A DNA stretch of 35,201 nt from Paracoccaceae bacterium (lineage in GTDB: Bacteria > Pseudomonadota > Alphaproteobacteria > Rhodobacterales > Rhodobacteraceae). Positions within the stretch are counted from its first letter, which is position 1; each line of letters starts with the position of its first letter. A program made the translations under genes and the position numbers. Under the pieces are notes generated by a model. That model was not told the DNA's origin. It made no database searches and saw only the letters and a program-made list of their open reading frames with translations. The DNA lies in the NCBI GenBank assembly GCA_029242355.1, contig JAQWUC010000054.1, positions 1 through 35,201 of the forward strand, in the 5' to 3' direction. This document shows positions 8,975-16,593 of the stretch, in pieces.

Positions 8975-10192
8975 TTAAAGTAAATGAAGATCAAGTTGCT
9001 CATATATTGGCAATCCGTCCTTAAATTTTGGAAAAGACTCCCCTTGAATAAGTGGACGAAGGTACTGTGTTCCCTCTTCATTTATGCGGAAACCACCCTC
9101 AGATATATAGTTAAATGGTAATATCTTTTCCTTGTTAGCAATATTAGTCAAATTGCCTTCAACGATTTCCCATGAATACGGATCATTTGATACCCGCCTA
9201 ATTGCAGGCATTACACCGGATTTTCCATTTAAGGCAAATTCTGCAGCGATTTTACCTACGGCGATAGCTTGTTCCATATCGGTTCTGGACACTAAATGAC
9301 GAGCACTTCTCTGTAAATAATCTGAGACCGCCCAGTGATACTTTACCTTAAGATTTCTACTTACAAGATCAGTTATCTTAGGAGCAACCCCTCCAAGCTG
9401 CTTATGACCAAAAGAGTCTTGTGTAGTCGACTCAGAGTAAAATGCTCCAGTTTGATCCTTCAATCCCTCAGACGCCACTATAACACAAAATCCATATTGA
9501 GAAATATCGCTTTCAACTCCAGTTAAAAAGTTTTCTTCATCTAAATTTATCTCTGGCAATAAAATTTTATGTACATAAGTAGAGTCTTTGGCATTCGCTA
9601 ATTCAGCTGATGCCGCTATCCAACCAGCATGTCGACCCATCACCTCTAAAACAAAAATATTTGTTGAAGTTTTACACATCGACTTCAAGTCTAGCGCAGC
9701 CTCTTTCACAGATGTAGCAATATATTTTGCGACAGAGCCAAAACCAGGGCAATTATCAGTGACTACCAAATCATTATCAATGGTTTTTGGAATAGCAATC
9801 GCACAGAGATCATATCCAAGTTTTTTAGCTGCGAGCGAGACCTTTAAACATGTATCAGCGGAATCATTGCCGCCGTTATAAAAAAAATATCTAATTGACG
9901 AAGAATCAAGTATTTTAAATAAATCTTCATAAAACTTCAAATTTTCAATTTCTGGAAGTTTAAAGCGACAAGATCCAAACATTCCCGCAGGAGAATCGAG
10001 TAAAAGCTCTAAAGGTTTCTTAGTTTTTCTGAGGTCATAAATTTTTCCCTCAATTAAACCTAAAATTCCATTTTGTGCCGCAAAAATATTTGTGTTAGGC
10101 GCCAACTTGGAAAGTTCAGACATCACGCCATAAGCAGACGCATTGATAACAGAAGTAACTCCTCCAGATTGGGCATAAATCGCATTATTCAT
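8975..10192 (-). CDS. pfp: Pyrophosphate-dependent 6-phosphofructokinase
   Basis: Phosphorylates fructose 6-phosphate reversibly, using pyrophosphate rather than ATP. The phosphodonor loop reads YNGGNDSADT (GGND at 107-110), with Asp where ATP-using enzymes have Gly. PKTIDND (135-141) carries the lysine typical of PPi enzymes and the catalytic aspartate, and MGRHAGW (185-191) binds the sugar phosphate. The 405-residue length fits the non-allosteric PPi-PFK group common in bacteria with reduced glycolysis. A ribosome binding site AGGAG lies about 14 bases before the ATG, rather far. It is separated by 182 bp from the dehydrogenase gene downstream (minus strand), so it may be its own unit. The 60-residue ORF listed in that gap has no support. 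Confidence 0.93.
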   Translation of the reverse strand: MNNAIYAQSGGVTSVINASAYGVMSELSKLAPNTNIFAAQNGILGLIEGKIYDLRKTKKPLELLLDSPAGMFGSCRFKLPEIENLKFYEDLFKILDSSSIRYFFYNGGNDSADTCLKVSLAAKKLGYDLCAIAIPKTIDNDLVVTDNCPGFGSVAKYIATSVKEAALDLKSMCKTSTNIFVLEVMGRHAGWIAASAELANAKDSTYVHKILLPEINLDEENFLTGVESDISQYGFCVIVASEGLKDQTGAFYSESTTQDSFGHKQLGGVAPKITDLVSRNLKVKYHWAVSDYLQRSARHLVSRTDMEQAIAVGKIAAEFALNGKSGVMPAIRRVSNDPYSWEIVEGNLTNIANKEKILPFNYISEGGFRINEEGTQYLRPLIQGESFPKFKDGLPIYEQLDLHLL

Positions 10193-10582
10193 GATGTCTT
10201 TTCTATCTCCTAAAAATATGAGTCTTCGGTAAAAAGATATTAAAAGTAAAGTTTTTAGTGTGATCTTACCGTAGATAAATACTTTAAAAGGTTCAAATGT
10301 AATATTTAGCTCAATTGTTTGTTTTAAATACTATTCCTTTTGAACCAGCTAAATTATAAACTTATAATCAGCACCAAATACCTGTTAAAAACTTTGTATA
10401 ATATACTAATTTTTAATGACTTTAACCAATTAAGGATTAAGTAATTAATAATAGTATTAAACCGACACGAATAATAAAAAATAATTCAAACTACTTTGTA
10501 TACTAATACTTTGTATACTAATACAGGGTTTAAAACTTTTTACGAAAAAATTTAAATAATAACGAAAGTATGACTCCCACTC
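10193..10582. other. Intergenic region between divergent pfp and photolyase genes
   Basis: Nearly 390 bp of very AT-rich DNA between two divergent genes. It must carry both promoters. I see no ORF or RNA gene. Its only clear structure is a 15-bp tandem repeat listed separately, plus a relaxed third copy (ACTTTGTATAATATACTAAT) starting at 10391. Confidence 0.6.
10492..10524 (+). repeat. Two tandem copies of a 15-bp unit (TACTTTGTATACTAA) upstream of the photolyase gene
   Basis: The unit TACTTTGTATACTAA occurs twice head to tail, followed by a partial TAC. Each copy contains the palindrome GTATAC. A third, interrupted version lies about 100 bp upstream. The tandem pair ends about 60 bp before the photolyase ATG, a position typical of regulator binding sites. 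This is seen directly; the regulatory role is inference. Confidence 0.6.
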
Positions 10583-12085
10583 ATGACAACTGATAATTTA
10601 TTAATTCTCCTCGGAAATCAACTTTTTCAAGTTTCAAAAATTAAACTGACAAAACCAAAAAAAATATTCATGGCAGAAGATTTTGATTTATGCACCTACG
10701 AAAAACAACACAAACTAAAAATTCTAATGTTTCTAAGTGCCATGCGAGAAAAACGCGATGAACTAAAAAAAAATGGATTTGATATCGAATATTACGATAT
10801 CAATCATCCAACATTCAAAGAACCCTTTGAACATAAAATAAAAAATGTTCTCGCAAAAAATCATCTTAAAAATATTGTAATGTTCGAGATAGAAGACAAA
10901 AATTTTGAAACCCGCATAATCGAGTTTTCAAAAAAGGAAAATTTAAATCTAAAGTTTATACCTTCACCTATGTTTTTAATCGATAGATCGCAATTTAAAC
11001 TTTACAAAACTAAATCGAAAAAAATTCAAATGGGTGCCTTTTATAAAGAGGTAAGAAGAAAGTTAAATCTTTTACTCGATCAAGACATGAAACCACTTGG
11101 TGGAAAATGGTCGTTTGACGAAGAAAACAGACAAAAAATACCGCACGAGCTTTTAATTCCTGAACAGTATCACGCTCAAAAGTCAAAATATTGTGAAGTT
11201 CTAAAGCCCTTTATCGAAACCACATTCCATGACCATCCAGGCAATTTAAAAAATATTTGGCCTCCGATGACAAGGAATGAAGCATTGAAAAGCTTAGATA
11301 GCTTTTTAAAAAACAAATTTAAAAAATTTGGCATTTATGAAGATGCTATTTTAACATCACATAATTTTTTGTTTCACTCTGGCATGAGCCCTTCTTTAAA
11401 TATGGGCCTTCTCACACCACAAGATATAATTGAGCGAACCTTGTCTTTTACACAAACAGAAAATATCCCACTTAATTCGGTCGAAGGATTCTTGAGACAA
11501 ATCGTCGGATGGCGCGAATTTATAAGAGGCATCTACCAAAATTATTCAGAAATTCAGATAAAAAGTAATTATTTTAACTTTTCACGTGGCCTTAAGGAGA
11601 GCTGGTACCTTGGGGAAACGGGCATTCAACCCCTTGACGATGCAATAAAGCACTCTATCAATTTTGGGTACACGCATCACATTAACCGATTGATGGTAAT
11701 TGCAAATATAATGACTCTTTGTGAAGTCAACCCAAAATTCATTTATACATGGTTCATGGAAATGTATATCGACTCTTCAGAGTGGGTTATGACACCTAAT
11801 GTATTTGGAATGGGTACCTTCGCAGATGGTGGAATTTTTTCAACTAAACCATATATCTGTGGCTCGAACTACCTTTTAAAAATGAGTAATTACTCAAAAG
11901 GTCCTTGGTGCGATACTATGGATGGACTGTACTGGAGATTTATTTCAAAAAATATTGAAGTAATTAGAAAAAATGCAAGAATGACTTTTGCTAAGAATAC
12001 CCTCAAGAAATTGGATTCGAACCGAAAAAATTATATTTTTGAATGCGCCGAATCTTTTATTAATAAAAACTGCTATTCAAACTAA
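10583..12085 (+). CDS. Photolyase/cryptochrome of the FeS-BCP (PhrB, deoxyribodipyrimidine photolyase-related) family
   Basis: FAD-containing light-driven DNA repair enzyme or photoreceptor of the prokaryotic (6-4) photolyase clade. The N-terminal antenna domain is about residues 1-140 (LLILLGNQLF..., then MAEDFDLCTYEKQHKLKILMFLSAMR). The C-terminal FAD domain has VEGFLRQIVGWREFIRG, the HH pair of FGYTHHINRLMV that corresponds to the (6-4)-specific histidine, YIDSSEWVMTPNVFGMGTFADGG and TKPYICGSNYLLKMS. Length (500) is normal. In the family the cluster ligands fall in TGxxCL, YCxxC and ACP; here these read TGIQPLDD, YSKGPWC and nothing further, with the intervening loop shortened. At most one of four ligands remains, so the [4Fe-4S] cluster is probably absent. 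Lysine-rich, AT-biased codon use matches the surroundings. The start ATG has no clear ribosome binding site. Confidence 0.88.
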   Translation: MTTDNLLILLGNQLFQVSKIKLTKPKKIFMAEDFDLCTYEKQHKLKILMFLSAMREKRDELKKNGFDIEYYDINHPTFKEPFEHKIKNVLAKNHLKNIVMFEIEDKNFETRIIEFSKKENLNLKFIPSPMFLIDRSQFKLYKTKSKKIQMGAFYKEVRRKLNLLLDQDMKPLGGKWSFDEENRQKIPHELLIPEQYHAQKSKYCEVLKPFIETTFHDHPGNLKNIWPPMTRNEALKSLDSFLKNKFKKFGIYEDAILTSHNFLFHSGMSPSLNMGLLTPQDIIERTLSFTQTENIPLNSVEGFLRQIVGWREFIRGIYQNYSEIQIKSNYFNFSRGLKESWYLGETGIQPLDDAIKHSINFGYTHHINRLMVIANIMTLCEVNPKFIYTWFMEMYIDSSEWVMTPNVFGMGTFADGGIFSTKPYICGSNYLLKMSNYSKGPWCDTMDGLYWRFISKNIEVIRKNARMTFAKNTLKKLDSNRKNYIFECAESFINKNCYSN

Positions 12086-12152
12086 TATTCAGCGTATGCC
12101 GGGTATTCATCCATTAAAAAATTACAAGCATTCTAGTTAAAACGAGCTGAAC

Positions 12153-12360
12153 TTAATTAGACGTCCAAACGGAGTGTCTTCCATAACCCATATATATCAT
12201 CGTTAAACTTCTGGGATAAGGCTTTACCCATTCAAATCGTTCAAACACGAAAGAAGTTTTTTCAAAAAATCTAACCCATATTAGCGTTTTACTTTTTAAA
12301 CAGCAAATAAAAGCATTTTCTTCCCAGTCTTGGAATTTTGTTCCGGAATGAACCATGCGT
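12153..12360 (-). pseudogene. Fragment resembling the C-terminal part of a PQQ-dependent sugar dehydrogenase
   Basis: The 67-codon minus-strand ORF reads MVHSGTKFQDWEENAFICCLKSKTLIWVRFFEKTSFVFERF... and later YMGYGRHSVWTSN. This resembles the late blades of soluble aldose/sorbosone dehydrogenases (family pattern SGxxFPxWxGNLFVGxLKxxxLxRV...RIRDVxxGxDGxIW). The N-terminal three quarters are missing, and what remains is out of register in places. I infer a remnant, not a working small protein. The rest of the 12086-12563 spacer holds nothing else I recognise. Confidence 0.5.
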
Positions 12361-12563
12361 GCTTAAGGTAAATTATTGTCAATGGAATTAAGCGTACGAT
12401 TGCAATCAACTCTGAACCCTTCTTTACTTATTTTTTTTTAAAAAAAAATATAAGATCAAATTTCAATAACAACCTATCGTAAATCAAAATTAAACTTGGG
12501 TGAATAATTTTGTAGATTAAAGTTTGATAAACGGTTTCACAAAATTAATTCCTGAAATTTTTG

Positions 12564-13391
12564 CTAATAATTTCTTTTTTCAACGGCACCATTATACAAA
12601 ATATCACCCCACTCGTGGTTTACTTTATTTCTAATCTTAATTTGACTTGTTTCCATATTTATGCTCGGCCTTTCAAGTAAATCAAAATTATTGTGTTCAT
12701 CCGTACCTCTTACAAGTTGAGCAGAAGTTCTGCCTAACGTCTGTTTTATATCAGTTCGCATATAAGTTTGAATTGCAAATCCAATCCTTCGATAATCGCT
12801 TTTGTTAGGCTGAGATCCGTGAATAACCGTCGGACAATGCAACGAACATTGTCCAGGCCTCAATGGTGTAAGAACCGCCTTTGTTTCGTCAACAGCATCA
12901 ATTTTTTGGCCTCGCGTTAAAATATTATTTTTTCCATATGTGTCGATATGTTCATGCATATACTTATGACTACCTGGAATCATAGACATACAACCGCTTA
13001 GCGCATTAGATTCCGTTAAAGCCATCCAAGAGGTGACACCAACATCTTCGGACAGGCCCATGTATTTACCATCCTGATGCCAACTAACAAAGCCTTCATC
13101 CTTAGGTTCTTTTATAAATAAAACAGTATGATATGCTAAGATGCTGATACCAATTAGATCCTCAACAGCATCAAGCAACCGTTTATTATGTACAATCTCA
13201 TCAAGAAATTTAAAAACTAGATGAGGATTATTCCTTGCCGTTCCTTCAAACGCCTCAGGCCAAGTTTTTTCAGCATCTTCAAGTTCATCTTTTATCTGCA
13301 AACACTCTTCCACTGAAAGTATATTTAAGGGAGATACAAACCCATCTTTTTCAAAGTTATTAATTTGTTTTTGTGTTAAAAACTTTGGCAA
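12564..13391 (-). CDS. Phytanoyl-CoA dioxygenase (PhyH) family Fe(II)/2-oxoglutarate oxygenase
   Basis: Cupin-fold oxygenase that hydroxylates an unknown substrate using Fe(II), O2 and 2-oxoglutarate. The iron facial triad is visible as H105 and D107 in SWHQDGKYMG and H191 in VIHGSQPNKS; the nearby arginine in YRRIGFAIQTY is placed to bind 2-oxoglutarate. WMALTESNALSGCMSMIPGSHK is the typical core strand. At 275 residues it fits the PhyH family, whose bacterial members include ectoine hydroxylase and many small-molecule tailoring enzymes. The start codon is TTG and the codon just before it is TAA, so no upstream extension is possible, and no ATG occurs near the N-terminus. The start of homology (FLTQKQINNFEKDGFVSP) agrees with this start. 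TAG stop. No neighbour points to a substrate. Confidence 0.87.
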   Translation of the reverse strand: MPKFLTQKQINNFEKDGFVSPLNILSVEECLQIKDELEDAEKTWPEAFEGTARNNPHLVFKFLDEIVHNKRLLDAVEDLIGISILAYHTVLFIKEPKDEGFVSWHQDGKYMGLSEDVGVTSWMALTESNALSGCMSMIPGSHKYMHEHIDTYGKNNILTRGQKIDAVDETKAVLTPLRPGQCSLHCPTVIHGSQPNKSDYRRIGFAIQTYMRTDIKQTLGRTSAQLVRGTDEHNNFDLLERPSINMETSQIKIRNKVNHEWGDILYNGAVEKRNY

Positions 13392-13775
13392 TTAAACAAC
13401 CGTATCTTCAATCAGAACCTGAGCAGCCCAAGATTCATCAAAAAACTGACAAATGTCGACATAAAATATCCTATTAAAACACCTAATGTTTGAACACGTA
13501 GTATAACAAAATATGGAGTTCAAGTAAACGATGTGTCCATAATAGTAAAGATTATTAATTCTCATCTCAAGGAATCAAGATTGACTATTAAGAGCCTATA
13601 ATTAAAATGGATTAAGCAAGTGGGTTCAAAACTGAATTTAGATCGTATTAATCGGTTAAATCATAGTTTGTAATGGTTTATACCTATTATGCATCACTAA
13701 AATGTCCGATCATACCAACTATTGTAACCAAATCGAATGTATATTGTGATAATTGCAAATTTTCGATAAGTAAAT
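13392..13775. other. Spacer between the PhyH-like gene and tRNA-Asn
   Basis: No complete gene. On the minus strand, the frame that ends at the TAA immediately before the PhyH TTG start is open for about 35 codons and reads YVDICQFFDESWAAQVLIEDTVV at its end. This could be the tail of a lost upstream gene that was once coupled to the PhyH gene. I cannot assign it to a family. The remainder is AT-rich and unremarkable. Confidence 0.35.
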
Positions 13776-13850
13776 TGGCTCCGGTGGATGGGTTCGAACC
13801 AACGACCAATTGATTAACAGTCAACTGCTCTACCACTGAGCTACACCGGA
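13776..13850 (-). tRNA. tRNA-Asn (anticodon GTT)
   Basis: The minus strand folds as a standard cloverleaf. The acceptor strands TCCGGTG and CACCGGA pair perfectly, the D arm is GCTC...GAGC, the anticodon loop CTGTTAA gives GTT (bases 13816-13818 on the plus strand), and the T arm carries GGTTCGAACC. The discriminator is G and the 3' CCA is encoded in the DNA. GTT decodes AAC/AAT. It stands alone with AT-rich flanks. Confidence 0.96.
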
Positions 13851-14290
13851 ACACTAATTTCATATATCAATCCCCAAACTGGCTTTCAAGCTATAATTTT
13901 TGAGTTCTTAATAATTCTTTAAGTGGGCTTCTTACCACCGTGCCCATGAGTAAGTTAATTTGTTAAACTTTTTTGATCTTTGTAAATCCCACGGAAACAT
14001 TTTTTCTCAAAACGAATAGACGGATCGGAAATTGAGATTGCTGATACAACTCTTCCATAACCATTAAAATCTGTAGCGAATTTTACAAATTTTTCGGTCT
14101 TCATTGCAGATAGTAAACGATGCGTCCTACTAGTTGTTAAACACTAAGCTTTTGGAATTGATCATAAATTACGCATTGAACCATCTTAAGCTAAATATCT
14201 TACGATCTGTAAAACGCAAGTTACAAAGCGAACATAATCAGCCATTTCAATAGATCTCTTCTTTAAATACTTCTATAATTTTACATACTT
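13851..14290. other. Spacer between tRNA-Asn and the MBL-fold hydrolase gene
   Basis: About 440 bp on the minus-strand upstream side of the tRNA. It holds one possible small ORF (listed separately) and a tandem 18-bp repeat at the 3' end of the hydrolase gene. Otherwise I see nothing. Confidence 0.5.
13955..14104 (-). CDS. Possible small ORF, 49 residues, unknown
   Basis: An ATG at 14104 opens 49 codons ending in TAA. The product begins MKTEKFVKFATDFNGYGRV and continues SAISISDPSIRFEKKCFRG. It is too short for the supplied ORF track. The composition is protein-like and richer in Gly, Asp and Arg than random AT-rich translation, but there is no Shine-Dalgarno and I recognise no family. It could be a fragment of a decayed gene. 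Confidence 0.25.
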   Translation of the reverse strand: MKTEKFVKFATDFNGYGRVVSAISISDPSIRFEKKCFRGIYKDQKSLTN

Positions 14291-14302
14291 CTATAATTTA
14301 TA
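14267..14302. repeat. Tandem 18-bp repeat (ATACTTCTATAATTT...) over the end of the MBL hydrolase gene
   Basis: ATACTTCTATAATTTTAC is followed directly by ATACTTCTATAATTTATA, so a 15-bp core is repeated with an 18-bp period. The second copy contains the TAG stop of the hydrolase gene; the first copy repeats the same TAG in the same frame. Because 18 is a multiple of three, the duplication keeps the reading frame. Confidence 0.75.
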
Positions 14303-15211
14303 AAAAAACTTAGATTTAATAGACATTTTACCTTTATTAGAAATTTTGGTCTTGCTTGCTAAATCAATTAAATGAGCAAAAATGTTGCTTTCTGCGGCCT
14401 CTCTCAACTCAGAGTTAATATCAGGATATATTATATTAATTAAATCTTTAGATGTAAAAGGCCTTGATTTAATTAAATCAAAAATTTGCAATTCACGATT
14501 TTTTCTGTGGTTAAGTTGAGATTTCACATAATCCTTTGCATTAGTAATAAGATCTCCGTGACCCGGTAAGTACAAATTTTCATCTCGCTCTAAAAGTTTC
14601 TCTAGGGATAAAATAAAATGGCTCATATTACCCATAGGTGGTATAATAACAGTAGAAGACCAACCCATTACATGATCGCCTGAGAAAATTGCATCGCTAC
14701 CGTGTAATGCTAAGCAAATATGGTCATCCATATGCCCGGGAGTTGCGATAACCTTCAAGCACCATTCTTCATTTGATATTTGCTCAAAGTCTTTGATGGT
14801 TTGAACTTGCACGTTAAAAATTTTGTTACAAAATTTTTGATCCTTATCAGATTTGTCTTTGATTTTATTGAGTAAATCGATTTTAGAGAGATTTGGGTCG
14901 GCCAACAAATAGATTTTTGAGCCAGTTTCATATGCAAGCCTAATCGCCATAGCACAATGATCTTGATGAGAATGCGTAAGAAAAATGTGCGTTAATTTAG
15001 CCGATCCAATTGTATTTAAAACGTTTTCAAAATGGCTTGTTAAATTTGGTCCAGGGTCAATTATCGCTAAATTTTGCGTTCCGATAAGATATGTGTTCGT
15101 CCCAAAGTTTGTGTAAGCATTGCTATTTTTAGCAGTTATTAATCGCACACGCTCATTGAGCATATTCTCTGCAACTCTAACAATTTTATAATGGTTCGAA
15201 ACTATTGCCAT
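14291..15211 (-). CDS. MBL-fold metallo-hydrolase, LACTB2-like
   Basis: Zinc-dependent hydrolase of the metallo-beta-lactamase superfamily. Metal ligands lie in THSHQDH (H80, H82, D84, H85 from the ATG), TPGHMDDH, SGDHVMG and the late LPGHGD. The stretch GWSSTVIIPPMGNMSHFILSLEKL and a C-terminal winged-helix-like region (about 230-290, REL QIFDLIKSRPFTSKDL...) match the LACTB2 group, which includes RNA- and thioester-cleaving members. I start it at the ATG at 15211; the track uses the TTG one codon earlier. It diverges from the histidine kinase with only 45 bp between the two starts, so the promoters must overlap. It ends with TAG inside a tandem repeat. The substrate is unknown. Confidence 0.85.
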   Translation of the reverse strand: MAIVSNHYKIVRVAENMLNERVRLITAKNSNAYTNFGTNTYLIGTQNLAIIDPGPNLTSHFENVLNTIGSAKLTHIFLTHSHQDHCAMAIRLAYETGSKIYLLADPNLSKIDLLNKIKDKSDKDQKFCNKIFNVQVQTIKDFEQISNEEWCLKVIATPGHMDDHICLALHGSDAIFSGDHVMGWSSTVIIPPMGNMSHFILSLEKLLERDENLYLPGHGDLITNAKDYVKSQLNHRKNRELQIFDLIKSRPFTSKDLINIIYPDINSELREAAESNIFAHLIDLASKTKISNKGKMSIKSKFFYKL

Positions 15212-15256
15212 CAATACTGCTTTAAAGAATTTAATCTCGTGTTAAAGTGAGCTCAA

Positions 15257-16585
15257 ATGAAAATAAACCTATTTAAACAGTACCTACCTAGAAAACTTTT
15301 TGGAAGAACAATTTTAATTTTTCTTCTCCCAATTGTTTTAATTGAAACAGTAGTGTTTATAGCTTTTATTCAACGCCATTTCGAACAAGTCACGAGCCAG
15401 ATGTCTGATGCTTTTGCATATCAGGTAAAATATATTATCAAAAATGCAGTAGAAGAAACACGAGAGCCCAAATACTTATCTTTTTATAATATGGGAAAAG
15501 ACTTCGGACTTGATGTGAAAACAATTCAACATGAGCCTACTTTGAGAATTAAGAGTCTTGATATCTTCGACTTTTCTGGTCGAGCGTTCGTGAACACAAT
15601 GACTAAAAACTTTGATAATAACATTTTTTTTGATTTCTCTAAATCCAGGCAAATTACTTTAATCGTATCTTTAGATGATCGATATTTATCCATCAATGTT
15701 CCAAGAGGAAGAATTAGCGCCGCTAATCCTCATCAGCTACTAGTCTTAATGGTATTTGTGTCTATCTTTTTAGTATTGTTAGCAATTATTGTTTTTCGAA
15801 ATCAATTAAAACCACTAATTAAATTAGCAGAAGTATCCGAAGCATTTGGAAAAGGACAATCATTGCAATTTAAACCATCTGGTTCTGACGAAGTCCGAAG
15901 AGCTGGTTTAGCTTTCATCGCTATGCGATCACGAATAGAAAGACAAATAGAACAGAGAACTCAAATGCTTTCTGGAGTAAGCCATGATCTTAGAACCCCA
16001 CTCACAAGACTTAAATTATCCTTAGCTCTATTAAAAAATACGAATGAGACAAAAGAAATGCTTGCCGATGTAAATAGCATGCAATCAATGCTGGATGAAT
16101 TTTTAGCATTTACCAAGACAGAATCATCTGAAGAAGTAAGCTTAATTGATCCAGTTAAATTTATTAAACGAATAGTTAAAAGGAACCAGAGAATATTTGA
16201 AAAAATTGAACTAATAATCCAAAATAACCAGTTAAAGTTTGAAAAGTTACCTTTAAGAAAAAATATTTTCGAACGAGCAATACAAAATATTATTGATAAT
16301 GCTATAAACTTTGGATCCCGAATAGTAGTAAAAGTCGAACGAAATAAAAAATATTTACTAATTAAATTAGAAGATAATGGACCAGGAATTGAGCCAAGCG
16401 ACCGTGCTACAGCCCTTAAACCTTTTACTCGATTAGATCAGTCTCGCAACCAAAATAACCACTCAGGAGTTGGTCTTGGCTTGTCAATTGCCCTTGATAC
16501 CGTAAGAAGTCATGGAGGAAATTTATCGTTAACAAAAAGTAATGAACTAGGCGGATTACAAGTGAGAATAGTGATTCCAATGTAA
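15257..16585 (+). CDS. Two-component sensor histidine kinase, EnvZ-like
   Basis: Inner-membrane sensor that autophosphorylates a histidine and passes the phosphate to a response regulator. Layout: TM1 about 17-39, periplasmic domain about 40-157, TM2 about 158-180, HAMP about 181-233, dimerisation helix with SGVSHDLRTPLTRLKL (H243), then the catalytic domain with NIIDNAINFG (N box), EDNGPGIEPSD (G1) and SGVGLGLSIALDTVRSHGG (G2). All the kinase boxes look intact. At 442 residues it matches EnvZ-type kinases, and the short periplasmic region without PAS domains agrees. No response regulator lies on either side, which is unusual since EnvZ-like kinases normally sit beside an OmpR-like partner. 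The gene is convergent with the phosphotransferase gene, with 8 bp between them. Confidence 0.92.
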   Translation: MKINLFKQYLPRKLFGRTILIFLLPIVLIETVVFIAFIQRHFEQVTSQMSDAFAYQVKYIIKNAVEETREPKYLSFYNMGKDFGLDVKTIQHEPTLRIKSLDIFDFSGRAFVNTMTKNFDNNIFFDFSKSRQITLIVSLDDRYLSINVPRGRISAANPHQLLVLMVFVSIFLVLLAIIVFRNQLKPLIKLAEVSEAFGKGQSLQFKPSGSDEVRRAGLAFIAMRSRIERQIEQRTQMLSGVSHDLRTPLTRLKLSLALLKNTNETKEMLADVNSMQSMLDEFLAFTKTESSEEVSLIDPVKFIKRIVKRNQRIFEKIELIIQNNQLKFEKLPLRKNIFERAIQNIIDNAINFGSRIVVKVERNKKYLLIKLEDNGPGIEPSDRATALKPFTRLDQSRNQNNHSGVGLGLSIALDTVRSHGGNLSLTKSNELGGLQVRIVIPM

Positions 16586-16593
16586 GTAACGAG

